Positions 40,395 to 52,369 of a stretch of 64,000 bases of DNA are shown piece after piece. How positions within the stretch are numbered: the stretch's first letter is position 1; each line of letters starts with the position of its first letter. The translations under genes were made by a program, and so were the position numbers. Below the pieces are notes generated by a model. It saw only the letters and a program-made list of their open reading frames with translations, did not search any database and was not told the origin of the DNA. Source of the stretch: Paramacrobiotus metropolitanus (Eukaryota > Tardigrada > Eutardigrada > Parachela > Macrobiotidae); NCBI RefSeq assembly GCF_019649055.1, contig NW_026570330.1, positions 388,786 through 452,785 of the forward strand, read 5' to 3'.

Positions 40395-41421
40395 TAATGT
40401 TTAAAAGGCTGCTAAATATTTCTGGAATTTATTGTAAATGTTGCCAGCAAAATATGTTTCTGGTAAATTCTATATAACGCTAAAATTGAAAACACTTTAT
40501 TTATTCGACAAAGAAGTCGTGGTGGCGAATTGCGGGAAGCAGAGCAAGAGACTGTGAAGTTATAGAGCAAGGAGTTCGATTGCGCATAAAAATTTTCGAG
40601 TTTAAAACGCCAGAACTTGCGGCAGACAGCTACGGCCACTTACAGTCATGTTGATGGAGGAAACCGCAGGAAGAGTACTCGTGTTTTTGATCGCTCTTGG
40701 ACAACCAGTAGAATACTTAAAATAAAATAATAGTAAGAAAATGCGCAGTGCCGACAATGGCAAAGTAAAAATCCTTGAACATGCCTGGACAATTTAAATG
40801 ATGAAAAGCCTCTGTCAAACGTTGGCATTCACATTTCCCTACCAAAAAAAAGTTCCGGTGCAAGGTTGCCAATTAAGGGAAGCTAACACTCTGTATAACA
40901 AACCGTCGCATGTACGCAACCGGCTGTCGCTTACTCCGTTATAAACTGAGTCTTATATACAGGAAAACCACACCGTAGCAGTAAAAATTTTGCAGTTGTA
41001 CCGTATTTTATTATTTTCCCCACTCAAAAATTTCCATAATTTACTCGTACTTTGAACAATAGCTTTTGCTTTAACGATTAACGAAAACCGGCAGACAATG
41101 GCTTACCTGTGGAAATCATAGTTTCCCCCAGTTTTTCCATTGCAAAAAGGATTCAATCATAAAAGGTGTCACGAAAGCAGTGATACAGTGAAACTCCAAT
41201 ATCTACCTGCATCGCTGGTAGATCGTGCAAAAAACGATCAGCAAACGGATAACTTGTTCTCCTCTGTGTTAGAACAATACTAGTAGCCTTGATATGTTGA
41301 ACTGCTTTCTTACACAGAAATAGCCAATTTTCACTTTTGCGCACTGCAGGTGATGGTGCGTTGTAAAATTTAATATCGAAACGTCCGAGAAACATCTGGC
41401 TGCGATTTTGAACCGCCGAGA

Positions 41422-41437
41422 CATTACCATAGAAACC
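41422..41437 (+). promoter_or_regulatory. RFX-type X-box
   Basis: CATTACCATAGAAACC, one change from the better copies, then GCGAACGGCATGCA as in copy 6. It lies 339 bases before the stem element. Confidence 0.45.
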
Positions 41438-41760
41438 GCGAACGGCATGCACCCGTCATTCGAAATACGCGTTAAACAGGCATTAAATGCATAGCAAAAG
41501 CAACAGTAAGATCGTCAGTACAGTAGTTTTGCGCAGCGCGGCACCCGAGTTTTGCGGGCGTGGCATCAGTAGTTTTGCGTGGCGAAGGACAGTTGCTAGA
41601 GAACAGTATTTTTTATGCCTTTTATGCACATAGACTGAGAGCGGCTTGTAGTTACTTTGTATTCACTTCTGTTGATTTTTTGACGGACACAGTAAAGCTG
41701 GCGATTACAAAGTACATTTAGATGTTCTTACACTCCACTCGGTAAAAAAAATCGAAAAGC

Positions 41761-41826
41761 TTTCCCGTTGGAGACCGTCAATAAGACGACACTTATGATC
41801 GTCATTAACGCGGTTCAAAACGGGAC
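41761..41826 (+). other. three-stem structured element, copy 5
   Basis: Outer CCCGTT/AACGGG, middle ACCG/CGGT, inner GACGA/TCGTC. It is followed by ACTGGCTCAACAGAATATGA, shared with copy 6. Confidence 0.65.
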
Positions 41827-42164
41827 TGGCTCAACAGAATATGATTCCACTAACATATGGGTGAAGGTAACAAATGGTAACGACACAGTCACATGCATAT
41901 TATGATAACTAATACTGGCATGGCTATTTTGCAGTACCGTATTCTTAAAAAATTATGAGTATTTAACTTCACGCTGGTCGTAGTGCTATATAACAGTACC
42001 ACAGTAAATAGTAAACTGCCTAAAGAAGTTAAATTACGAGAGAGAAAAATAAACTACATCCTGGGAGCTGTAGCTAGTGACCAGACTTCAGGTCCCTTGG
42101 GGGTTGTCTGCTCTTGTGCCGTAACAGTAATAATAATATTCCCGGGGCCTGGACCACTACCTGT

Positions 42165-42400
42165 GTGGTGAGCTGGTGCAAATTACACTCAAGCGAGCCG
42201 TTCCCGCGTCAGCCACGTGAGGTGAGCTTGCGCAACAGCGCTAAAGCAAACTTCTTCCTGTCACCCCGCCACTGTTCTCCGTCAGTTTGTCTCAGGTCAT
42301 CCGGCGAGTCTGCGCAATCGCGCTAACGCGAGCCGCTTCCCGCCATCCTAAAGGCGAGCTCGCACAAATTGTGCTGAAGCAAGCCTGTTCCTCTGCAGCT
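42165..42400 (+). repeat. four degenerate GGCGAGCTTGCGCAA repeats
   Basis: Related units start near 42168, 42219, 42302 and 42352 (spacing about 50, 83 and 50 bp). Each reads like G-E-L-A-Q..L-K-x-A when translated, but with stops in two units. GC-rich. It may be a decayed protein repeat or a GC-rich minisatellite. Confidence 0.55.
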
Positions 42401-42619
42401 GCTGGACTGGACGGTACTGTTGCAAGCTTGCAACTTCGGCTACACAGGTACGTCTTGAGTGCATTTCTTATTTATTTGGCTGGTGCGCGTACAACGGTGC
42501 AGATTTACAATGAACCAATACAACATAGTTTATTTCTTCAGACGTGTGCATGTAGTTAGGTATCGGTATGTCAGATTCAATAGAGTGCTGATGAGTAACC
42601 ACTGTTGTTTCTGTTGCAG

Positions 42620-43200
42620 TGTTGCATGAGCGCCATCAGGCAGTGCTTGATGGGATCCGCGCGCGCGAGGCCGAGCAGAAGCGGGTGGAGTGGCGCCAGC
42701 GGTAAGGGGAAGAAGCGCAGCGCCAGCGGGACCGACTGGCAGAGGAGAATGCTCGGCGCGCGGAGGAAGCGAAGCAGGCCGAAAAGGCGCTGCTGACCCG
42801 CTTGTGGCAGGACGAGCGTGACCGTATCGGTGCCGAAGCCGAGAAGAAGGCGCTGTTGCAAGTGCGGGCTGATGAGTGCGAGCGGAAGTAGCGGCGGAAG
42901 GAGCACCTGTGGGCATTCACCGAACAGCAGGTGGAAGGTGCACGGGTGCGCCGTAATCAAGCCAACTCGGTTCGCCGGAGGAAGAGCCGCAAGAATAGGA
43001 ACGCCCCAAGCAGTAAGCCAAGAAGCGAGAACATGCATGTGAGTCGTCTGCGGAGCGTCGAAATCGCCTGGCAATGCACACCAAGCGGGAGCCTGCGGCT
43101 AAGGCTGCGAAGCGGGTCCGAGAAGTGCAGGAGCGGTACAAGGCGCTAAAGAAGAAGGCAGATGAGGAAGAAGCCATGGGAACTGCGGTCGAATTGTAGT
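42620..43200 (+). pseudogene. coiled-coil protein pseudogene in a GC-rich island
   Basis: After a good 3' splice site (TTGTTTCTGTTGCAG, ending 42619) one frame reads VLHERHQAVLDGIRAREAEQ, ENARRAEEAKQAEKALLTRL, DRIGAEAEKKALLQVRADEC and AFTEQQVEGARV. This is a strongly charged Ala/Glu/Arg heptad pattern, but it holds a TAA near 42702 and a TAG near 42888. Further on it is Arg/Ser-rich. The antisense frames are long only because of GC bias. It resembles the coiled-coil regions of many structural proteins; no specific family is claimed. It sits inside unit copy 5, so it is a later insertion. Confidence 0.5.
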
Positions 43201-43460
43201 GTCTTAGTGGCAAGCTGTTTCTGTTGTGCGTAGTATTCCTGGGAATAATGTGTGTCTGTTTTTGCTGACAGTACAGCCGTTGTTGTTGTTTGACGAGCAG
43301 GACTGATTAACGGAGCTGAGGGGACTGAACCTAATAAACTGCACAGAGTATTTGAATAACAGAACACAAGTATTGCAAAATACATTACTCATCGGTCATA
43401 ACTAAGGTAGGTCGATAAATGTAGGATGGATACTAGTTCTATCACGTTTTATTACAGACC

Positions 43461-43661
43461 ATGCGCCGTGCTAAACGTCCTTCAATCCAGGCTGGTAAAC
43501 GTAAACCAAAGCAGCCGCGGCGATCACCGGCCAAATTAACGCAAGACGAACAATTCAGAAACATTGCTCAGTCATCGCTGCAGCAAGTATTCTTGGGCAC
43601 GGCTGCGTTTCCGGTGCTGGTTACGAACAAACGGCTCAGGACAGCGAGTGAAAGGTTATGA
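43461..43661 (+). CDS. small basic ORF, overlaps Repeat B
   Basis: A 66-residue ORF beginning MRRAKRPSIQAGKRKPKQPR, very basic and nuclear-signal-like, after a possible splice acceptor (TTTTATTACAG at 43450-43460). Its second half (QVFLGTAAFPVLVTNKRL) is Repeat B. The two other Repeat B copies carry no intact frame, so coding status is doubtful. Confidence 0.35.
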   Translation: MRRAKRPSIQAGKRKPKQPRRSPAKLTQDEQFRNIAQSSLQQVFLGTAAFPVLVTNKRLRTASERL

Positions 43662-43690
43662 TCCGAAACAAGTTGCAGCCAAACAAGTCT
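43580..43690 (+). repeat. Repeat B, copy 3
   Basis: Very similar to 23325-23420 (ATTCTTGGGCACG.CTGCG, TTCCGGTGCTGGTTACGAAC, TGATCCGAAACAAGTTGCAG). Confidence 0.65.
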
Positions 43691-44180
43691 GCATGACGCG
43701 CTTCGTTTTCGGGCAAGATGCATCGCCCACCTCAGTTAACAGTTCTCGGCTTGATAGTCATTAACCAACCCCAACCGCATATCCAGTTTTATCATTTCAG
43801 TCTGGTATTACATTAGCACTTTTTTCGGTTGAAATTCCCTGAGATAAGCAATAACCGCAGCGCTGTCTTGACATGTAACTTGGTAGACACTAGACAGTAT
43901 TCATACCCGTGATAAATCCCAAATTGCCGACAAATGCTTTTTCGAAGCGCATTAGAGAACGCTGGCGTGCAGGAAATGCTAAAAACTGGTGTGCCTGCGC
44001 GAACCATTGCATACATTATCAATATCATCCCAGCATCTAACAACGCTACTGAAAAGGTCATACCTGTCTGTTTGTTCACAAGGAAAAGGTCTGTTCACAA
44101 GATTGCCACAAAAAAAACGAAAACCGAGCTGAGAAAAGGGAAAAACAGTTCTCAATAATCTGGTAGAAAAAGATCCTACA
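43691..44180. other. no gene recognised
   Basis: Short ORFs on both strands (43813-44079 minus, 43934-44158 plus) without motifs. Confidence 0.35.
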
Positions 44181-44900
44181 GCACACCCGGGCGCACAGCC
44201 AGTTTACTAGTATTTCGCGCCCCGATTGTCGGAGCGCACAGCCATTCTATAAAATTAAGAATGGCGACACGGCCATTATATAGTTTCCCTACAGCTTCCG
44301 GAATTTATTCCATTTCACGCTGGACGCACTGCACCACAACAGTACCTTTATAAACCGCATTAAAGATGCTTAATTTACTTCTCTGGCGGTGACAGGCGGT
44401 CGAAGAAAGCCAGCTAATCGCTTTTCGAGGCTACCGTCTTTTAAACAACTACCAGATATGGCAGTGAACTGGTGAACTTTTGCTGCAATGGGGTCATTCG
44501 ATTATAGAAAAAATAGTTTTACGATCGCATGTTCATGGAAAGGACGGCATTTCAACAATAGTCTACACATTTTTGGAGAACTACCCAGCGTTTCCTAACG
44601 CGCGCAGACAATGCTAACATGGAGATGTATGGTGCACTGAAAAATTCAGATGAAAACCGGCGAGCCTGCCAATATGTGGTCACCGTTTTTATTGCTTACC
44701 ATACAACGGGTGAGGAACGAGCGGAAGTGGTCAGTGGCGGTTGTACAGTACCGGTAGTGGCTGGTACCGCGCAAAAGGGGACCACGGCATTTGTTCGAAA
44801 GCCATAGAGTTTGCGAAGGTACCCGAACGGTTGCCCGGTTTATGTTTTCACAGGGGCAAAGGAGTACGATCGCCAAAAGCTGAACACCACGAAGGCTTTT

Positions 44901-44957
44901 GTAAAAATCATTCCACAAGCGCCGCCCATGGGGCCAGCGCTTTTGGAATGATTTTTA
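44901..44957. repeat. local fold-back duplication
   Basis: GTAAAAATCATTCCACAAGC and its inverted partner GCTTTTGGAATGATTTTTAC flank about 16 bases. Copy 4 has a counterpart only for the right arm, so the left arm is an inverted duplicate made in copy 5. Confidence 0.65.
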
Positions 44958-45384
44958 CGCGACTATTCACGAGCATCTATAAGACCGGCCGCAGTGTCCT
45001 CTTCCAGTGCGCTGCGGTTGCAGACTACAGGTGCCATCGTAAAGGCGGCCGAAAAGCGCATAAAGGAACTGTGCGCCTTGGCTAATCGTAGGGGAAATCT
45101 AATAGGTACATTAGGGTTGTTTGTACTTCAGTGATTCGGCTCTCGCATTCGTGCGCACGGCTACGACTGGCGAGTGGCGACCTACAAAATGCGGCAGATG
45201 TACAGGCCAATAATTTCGCACATAAAGGGCGACGAGTGATCCGCCGACGAGTATTTTGCATGATGAGCGTTAATGCTCAACACTCATCCAAAACTTTCGG
45301 AATTCTTTGTGTAATAGAACAGGGCGGACTATTGCCTCATCGTACAAGCGCAATTGTGCAGATTATTGTGAAATTTTTTTAGCG

Positions 45385-45740
45385 TAATTGTGCAGGTTGT
45401 TGCAGCCTCATTATTTTCTCGCATGCGGCGGATAATTGCATTTTCTAAAACTGAAACCTGCCTTCCGATTATCCGAGCGGTGAAGACAGCAAGAGTTACC
45501 AGGCGTACAAGATCACATCTGGCAGAATGCTTCCGGATATTATACGAGTTGTCATGCGAACCTGCTCAATCTTCTAATACCTTGACTACTTACACCATAC
45601 AATTGAAGGCGGAAGACAGCATGACTGAGGAAAACGTTCTCGCTATACCCGTTGTGGTTGTGGAGAACACACAATCAGCCGAAGTCCAGACGGTCGACCA
45701 TCTCACTGTACCGCCCAGGCGATGTTGAGTTGCAGTTACC
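45385..45740 (+). pseudogene. unknown gene fragment, family C copy 2
   Basis: A 112-residue ORF (45390-45728) contains VLAIPVVVVENTQSAEVQTV then DHLTVPPRR, matching the family C pattern at 39.5 and 52.4 kb. The next frame (45652-45849) goes on ELQLPDGVGVLITLLEAISS. There is one shift between them. No family recognised. Confidence 0.4.
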
Positions 45741-46914
45741 CGATGGCGTCGGCGTACTCATAACTCTATTAGAAGCTATCTCATCGCATACAAAGCTCGG
45801 GAGTAAGCCACGAAAACTTAGCGACTACTACAACGATCCCAGTCAATAAGCGAATGATTAGTACCAATGCGCTATACTTGCTAGCACGGAGTCACAAGAA
45901 ATCTTCGCTTAACGAATTTATAATAACCGTCACGGAAATCGGCAAAATTAGGAACGGATTGGAATGCCTTCTAAGAAAGCGCAGCTGAACGAAACTCCAG
46001 TGTCACACTAACAGCAACCCTAATATATCTAACGGCCTGATGAGTTTCTAGTTTTTAATGTTCAAAGCCTGCTAAATGTTTCTACGAGTTATTATGAATG
46101 TTGCCAGCAAAATATTCTTTTGGTAATTTTTATATAATACTAAAAATTTAAAAACTTTATTTATTCGATAAAGAAGTCGTGCTGGTAGATTGCTGGGCGC
46201 AGAGCAAAAGACTATAAAGTTATGAACCAAGAAGTTTTCGGTTGCGCATCAAAACCTTCCAGTTAGAAACACCAGAACTTGCGGCAGACAGCTACGTCCT
46301 CTTACAGTCATGATGATGGGGGAAATCACAGGAAGGGCATTTGTACAATCAGTAGAGTACTTGCACAGAAATAAAATTTAAGTCAATACGCAGTGGCGAA
46401 GTAAAAATCCCTAGACATGCCGGGAAAATTTGCATTATGGAAAGGCACTGCTAAGTTCTGACATACCGATTTAACAAACCGCCACAACTGATTCGTATAA
46501 CAAGCCGTCGCTGCTGATTTTCCCTGTTATCAAGTAAATCTCAGACCAAACACAGCGTAGAAGTGAAAATTTTGCGATACATAGCTAATACTAACGTAAG
46601 TACAACCAAAAACAAAAAATTGGCCAACATTAGCTGCTGCTTACCTCTGAAAATAATGGTTCCCCCAAATCAAAGATGTTACGAATCAGTGATACAGTGG
46701 AACTCCTATATGTACGTGCATCGCTGGTAGATCGTGCTCAAGACTATCAGCAAATAAATGTCTTATTCTCCTTTGTGTTACAACGGTAGCCTAGAAAAGT
46801 AGAACTGCTTTCCTACTCGAATAGTTAACCTGCACTTTTGCGCAAAAAACTGGCGATGATGCGTTGTAAATACTGTATTGAAACGTCCGGCTAATAGCTT
46901 GCAAGCCGCCGAAA

Positions 46915-46930
46915 CATTACCATAGCAACC
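46915..46930 (+). promoter_or_regulatory. RFX-type X-box
   Basis: CATTACCATAGCAACC, identical to the copy at 19378 and followed by GCGAATGGCATGCA. It lies 312 bases before the stem element. Confidence 0.5.
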
Positions 46931-47226
46931 GCGAATGGCATGCATTCGTCGTTCGAAATACCCGTTAAACAGCTACGTATCACATTTATATGCATAGCAA
47001 AAGTGGCAATAATCTGTAGTTTCGTGATTGACAGTTGAGTGAAACGCAGTACTTGCACACAGTCGACAGCATTTTTTTATGTACATAAATTGAGAGAGGC
47101 ATGTCATTACTTTGTACTCACGACTGTTGATTTTTTTACTGACACGGTAAAGCTGGCCATTACATCCCAGGGTATACAGTGATATACTTACACTTCACTC
47201 AGTAAAAATATAAAAAATTGAAAAGC

Positions 47227-47291
47227 TTTCCCGTTGGAGACCGTCGATAAGACGATACTCTGATCGTCAATAACGCGGTCAAAAACGGGAC
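47227..47291 (+). other. three-stem structured element, copy 6
   Basis: Outer CCCGTT/AACGGG, middle GACCG/CGGTC, inner GACGA/TCGTC (right arm after ATACTCTGA). Internal loops TCGATAA/AATAACG. Confidence 0.65.
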
Positions 47292-47480
47292 TGGCTCATT
47301 AGAATATGATTCCACTAAGATATGGGTGAAGGTAATAAATGGTAGCGATACAGTTACAAGAATACAATGATAATTGACACTGGCATGTCTATTCTGCAAT
47401 ACATTTCACTTCCACAGCTTGCCGTAGGGCTGAATAACAGTAACTACGGTAGTAAATCGTAAACTGCCTTGATGATGTTG

Positions 47481-48049
47481 ATTACGAGTTAGAAGAAACA
47501 AAATTACATCCTGGTAGCTGGAGCTTGTGGTGTTAAAAGCAGGCGAATTTATTCTCATATTCTTATTCAATTTACGCATGAAGGTTGAAGGTCAACCGGT
47601 AGGTGACATAGTTTTGTGAAATTATTAATATTAAGAAGCAGATCTAAACTACGCACGGTCTTTCAATAGCTCTGAGACTAGCTAACCAAAGCGTCTTACT
47701 ACAAAGTGAAACCACCGTAAGTTCACGTGCGGCGGAAAACTGCAAAAGCGGAAGCGGTCAGTAGCGATTGCGAAAGACTGGTAGTGGCTGCTGTACCACG
47801 AGAGCGGGAAAATCAATTCAAAAGACATGGGAACTGCGAAATGGACCCTAACGAAGCCCTATGAGCCTGCTAAGCCTATGCCACCGGGTCAACAAGCGCT
47901 GCTTCCCATATCGGAAACGGCAGAGTGGCAGATCGGGAGCACGAAAAGGTTAAATCGGTTGCGCAGCGTGATCGTTTAAAAGGCGTAGAATAACTGATAG
48001 AGTATTTTTTCTAACCACAGGATTTATACTTCGGCATCGATCACGGACA
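47481..48049. other. no gene recognised
   Basis: No ORF or repeat matched by eye. Confidence 0.35.
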
Positions 48050-48480
48050 GAAGCCCATTGCCCATGGATCTGTTCGAAGCACATTTAATGGCAGTTTTCA
48101 CAAAAATTCGAGTGAGCAGTTCGATTGGCATCTCACCACTGACCGGATATTGCTCCGACTTCCCTCGCCATTGCCTTTAAATAGTGTCGAGCAAAGGAGC
48201 TGGCCTGCAAGAACTGTGGCAAGCAACGCAAGGCCATATCGCCAAGGTCGAGTTGTGCCGGAGGGGAAAGAGCCTGCACCAGCTGCGAGGGGATGGGCGT
48301 ATAACCTTCATCGTGAAAGAAGAACGGAAAACCTTATAACCTTCCTGTCGCTTGATAAATTGAAGTTAAAGTCAAACTGAATGGCGGTTGTAAGTCTCCT
48401 TTGTTCGAGTTATTGAATCCACCGGGACTATTGTCACCGTTGCCTGCGGTGACAATACTCACGGGGGATTCCATATATGA
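48050..48480 (+). pseudogene. gypsy gag-protease junction remnant, copy 1
   Basis: Homologous to 53535-53850: TCACCACTGACCGGATA, GCTGGCCTGCA-GAACTGTGG, AAACTGAATGGCGG. One frame holds ACRNCGK, the start of a nucleocapsid knuckle, and then a Pro-rich linker. The protease start (LNGG then K-P-F) lacks the DTGS box that copy 2 keeps. It is broken by shifts. Confidence 0.45.
48429..48457. repeat. hairpin TATTGTCACCG/CGGTGACAATA
   Basis: Perfect 11-bp arms around 7 bases. It lies in the protease remnant where copy 2 reads TTACTATTGTCACCGCTGGC, so the right arm seems new. Confidence 0.6.
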
Positions 48481-51039
48481 CATGGTAGGCTTATATGATA
48501 CATAGTGTCAACGGAAGTTACGAAACGCGAGCTTGCGGGCAAAGTGGTTTGAACTATGGCATTGGGCGTTTTCTATTTCCTACTTCGTGACAAAGCGTTA
48601 TGAAGTATTTCGGGTGTGGCTGATGTGGAAAACGGTACGCTTGCGCTTACACTTTTCGTCCGTTTCAGGACCATTTCATTTCTGTTCTTCGGGATTGACC
48701 TGCATATCGGAGTGGAAAGGGTTTGTGGAGGTGTTGAAGAAAGTTGATAAAGGGCAACAGAATGCGGAATATCAGAGATTGTAGGGGTGACTGTCAATGG
48801 AAGAAATGGTGACGGTTGGTTGTCCGAACGGGGTCGTGTACACGCCTGGAATATGCGTGCTGGATTGTAGTGGTCTACCTTATAATGCGGATATTGTGGC
48901 TTCGGACAGTCCAGCAGCTGGATCTTGTGTAGCGTTTGAGCGCGGCGAAGGATAACTCCCTTAATTTTTAGGAAAGCATAAGAGAATTTAAATTACTTAG
49001 AACTAATAAATTATAATAATTGAATAAATATTTAATCCCGAGTGTTTACGCGCTGACACGCGTCAGCACCGCAGTCCAAGGGTACTTCGAAGCAAGTCGC
49101 AGGCTGGAGGAATGCATCGCAGAAACAGGAAAAACATTAATTTCCTTGTAGCCCGTGTTTTACTAGTCCCCGCAGAACGGCAACCACCAGCACCCGGCAG
49201 CGCAACTGCCGTACAAACCCCAACGAAGCGTTTCGGTGGTGTATGACCTATTTGACCGGACACCGGAGTTTTGCATCACCGAGCAATAACGGGCAGGTCA
49301 CACTGCAGCCCGGCGTCGACGCTCAAGTCTATTTTTCGCTTAAGTCTATTCCCGGGTTTGCGCGGTATCATGCCACGGGATAACGGGATAATTTAACATC
49401 CACCGGAGACTACATATTTTCTGACACATTCCATCGGAACCAGCGGAGAAGGAGACAAGGATAAACGAAAGGTGATGCGCTTAAAGAGGTGACCCCGGTG
49501 AAACCAAGGTCACCCCGGAAATAAGACAATACTTAATAGATGCGTGCCATCCAGCTCAGAAACGAAGAGCAACTTTCCAGTCATTCGAATTTAATGATTT
49601 TTAGGAAAGTGCGTTTGCCATGAAAATGCCAATAATGCGGAGAAGGGGGTACATTAAGCGACGCTTTCTGCAGAGTGCAACGACGACGCCTGATCCACCG
49701 GGATCAGTCCAAATTAAAATTTAACAGAAGCTAGCAATAAACCAGCTAATGCTGCAATGGCAGAATTATTCGAATAGCTACCCGAGTAGTCAACGTGAAC
49801 ATCAAGGATTACCAGGGCGGAAACAGACGGCAGTGAAATAGAACTGGAATATTACGACGAAGTGCCATATGACGCAGCGCAATCAAAAGCGGCCGGAAAT
49901 ATCAGCTTATCCTTTTTCGGTGGTCGTTGAAGTTTTTATAAAAGGGAGAACTGTAATCATGCAGATAGTTCACCGACGGTGGTTGGGAAGGAAAATCCGA
50001 AAGTGCGCGTTTTTGCCTTGCCTGGGAAATCACGAGTTATGAAGCTCGAGGCATTTACATGCAGTCGAGCGGTTTGGACTTCGGACACATGAATGATTTC
50101 TATCGTAAGGTCGTAGAACTGTACTGCAGAATAGGGAAATCTCCGGGAATGAAGAATAAACTGGAATGTGAATTAATAAATTATGAAAAACAGGACACTG
50201 TAGGCGTAATAAAGGAGAAATACATCAGGGCACCGGTGAAATACACACACGGATACACAGGATACCGGATATTAATTAATCTGGCACTTTGCAGGATTAT
50301 TACCAGCACAAGAAATTGCCGACACGTTAATCGTTGATCAGCATATTGTTACATGTCTATGAAATTATGAATATTCTCCAGTCCATGCAGTTCAAGAATT
50401 AGTAATAACAACCCAGGACTTACAATTCAGAATCATCTGAATCCGAGAGTGCAGCACCCTCCAATAAAAAAGGACAAAAAATTAATGCTGTTCAAACCAT
50501 AAAAAAGCGGAAATGCTAAGAATATTTGGCATAACCGTTTATTTTACACGATCAACTGATTCAGCTAGCGTAAATCCGAATACAAGGATCTGTACTTAAA
50601 CACCGATGTATTAACTTTTAACCTTTCGCATAAAACCACCGCCACTGTTAGCTTCTGTTGCAATCAGACAAGAACTTAATGAGCAACACGAGTATTAAAA
50701 ATCTCATAATTTCGCAAACTGGAAACTCTAAATTAGCATTAAAGTTTGTGTTCTGATCAAATGTCCTGGACGAGTGAAAAACGTACCTGCATCCATCACA
50801 TTTTGCTTTATTCCTTGGGAAATTTGTTCCACGTCAACAATCATAAATTTCGTGATTTCAGACCTTGCAGTTTTACATACAATTTTTTGCAAGGTACGCT
50901 CGACATTAGGTTGAGATCCCAGGCATCTGCTGGCACATATTTCGTTAACAGACACCCGCTTAACTACCGAAGACCTCCATTTTGAGCTTATTAAATGCAA
51001 AAAAGGCGCTTTTCAGTATACAAAATTGCAAGGGCAATG
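48481..51039. other. no gene recognised
   Basis: Several ORFs of 60-92 codons occur (for example 50059-50337 plus, MQSSGLDFGHMNDFYRKVVE start). The 92-residue one has gene-like composition but no known motif. No repeat was matched. Confidence 0.35.
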
Positions 51040-51123
51040 AGCAAGGCTCAGCAAAAGCACTGCGGATTATATTTGGCTATTCGATGAATAATTTATTCAG
51101 CTTCGTACCGGCTCGCAACCGGC

Positions 51124-51138
51124 GTTGCTATGGATATT
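51124..51138 (-). promoter_or_regulatory. RFX-type X-box, inverted orientation
   Basis: GTTGCTATGGATATT is the complement-strand form of the X-box of the other units. It lies 458 bases before the stem element. Confidence 0.4.
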
Positions 51139-51581
51139 AAAGACAGACGGGAACAGACTATATTGGCATAGCGCAGTTTAGCAGTCGAAAGGTCGGCATT
51201 ACAGCTGTCATTGTAGAGGTTTGGCAAGAGGCTAAAGCAAGCAATCCCTGTACTTGCTGCTGTCATCCGGCTGCAATATTACTTTGCGGGTCGGTGACCG
51301 AGCAAAATGTTTATACATACTTTGTACCTGCATAGCTGGCTTTGCACTTACTCGGTTTTCTTATGCCGTTATCTCCCAAGCTTAGACATTATACGGTAGT
51401 TTTTCAGCACTTTTATGTGTCAGTAATTGACAGTTTTCGTACAACAACAATGTGCTTATTTAATGTAATTCTATCGCTCCTGCACGGTCATGAAACCATT
51501 GTACTCGCTTCAGTCATTGAGGATGCTTATGTCTATAGGGGCAAACACGCACGCAAAAGAGAAGCCATAGACAGAGTGACC

Positions 51582-51646
51582 TTTCCCATTGTTGACCGTC
51601 GTTTAGACGACAACTGAATCGTCTACAACGTGGTCAAAAACGGGAC
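51582..51646 (+). other. three-stem structured element, copy 7
   Basis: Outer CCC-TT/AA-GGG with one mismatch, middle GACC(G)/(T)GGTC with a G-U pair, inner GACGA/TCGTC. Confidence 0.6.
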
Positions 51647-51837
51647 TGGACAAAACCAACTACGATTTGAACTGCTGAAGATGAAGCATAGCAATAAAAA
51701 TATATTTTAGAGTTGATTATCTGCTTTATTCGAATACTTACCAATTATAACGATACCATCATAACAACGATAAAATTTGTTGCTCTGCTACGACTGAGTT
51801 CAACGGTGGATACAGTTCACCATACCACCTGGTTTTT

Positions 51838-52227
51838 GTGGCCCAATACACTCGCAAATTGTTGCTAAAACCAGATCTAGCTATACCATGTGATGATCGA
51901 TACGAAGATTACTATATGGCAAGTGCATCGCTGCTAAGACGCATTCGTGCGGATTATTGCCTTTTAAATGCTGAAATTTGCAATCCGATTATGCGAGTTA
52001 CTTTTAATCCTGCAGACCGGATCAGAACTAAAATAATGACCAATAATAAAAAGGAATGAGTAATGATATTGTTGTCGGTCAGGGCGTACCCTGGCTATCG
52101 TGCACGCGGAGCATGCAAGTACTGTTTCGATGAAAAGGGACCAGATGCGGCAGTAAATAAGCATGAAAACATGGTGCCGTATTTGAAGTTTGAGCCCGAC
52201 GATAAATTATTTCCATATTTCGGTTAA
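51838..52227 (+). pseudogene. fragment of an unknown gene, copy 2
   Basis: One ORF (51838-52059) is followed by a frame reading RARGACKYCFDEKGPDAAVN then HENMVPYLKFEPDD and a stop at 52225-52227. The Cys-containing part matches 26020-26190. CKYC may be half of a zinc site, but no partner Cys/His pair is seen. No known family. Confidence 0.4.
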
Positions 52228-52369
52228 CACTACGGAGAACGCGACAAATGGCTTTCTCTACTGCCACTTCACCTAACGCCTACGCATAGCTACTTCGTAT
52301 ATGGGGTCATGTAAGGCATAAAGGTCCTTATTGCAGTATAATATATTATTGTAATAATAAAAAGCTCAG

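Larger units (their letters stand above)
40395..41950 (+). repeat. large degenerate repeat unit, copy 5, left part
   Basis: The left-end block GTTTAAAAGGCTGCTAAATA.. with TGTTGCCAGCAAAATAT (40440) is closely similar to 46066-46110. It runs on through AACTTGCGGCAGACAGCTAC (40612), GGCTTACCTGTGGAAATCAT (41100), the X-box at 41422 and the stem element at 41761. It is interrupted at about 42.0 kb and resumes at about 44.2 kb. Confidence 0.75.
44181..45860 (+). repeat. large degenerate repeat unit, copy 5, right part
   Basis: It resumes with AATGGCGACACGGCCATTAT (44270), TCCGGAATTTATTCCATT and CGCTGGACGCACTGCACCAC (homologous to 36705-36760). It continues through the ATGGAGATGTATGG block (44618), the QCAAVADYR block (45008) and the family C fragment (45385-45740). 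Confidence 0.7.
46050..47480 (+). repeat. large degenerate repeat unit, copy 6
   Basis: Left-end block at 46066, GCGCAGAGCAAAAGACTATA (46197), X-box 46915 and stem element 47227. Close to copy 5 over its first 1.4 kb. The right half is missing. Confidence 0.7.
51040..51660 (+). repeat. large degenerate repeat unit, copy 7 (short)
   Basis: Holds an inverted X-box (51124) and the stem element (51582). The flanks differ from other copies, so it is more diverged or truncated. Confidence 0.5.

Noticed and set aside
42530-43213. Antisense ORFs of 128, 165, 94 and 98 codons
   Set aside because: They lie opposite the GC-rich coiled-coil frame; their Ala/Pro/Arg composition is the shadow expected from GC bias.
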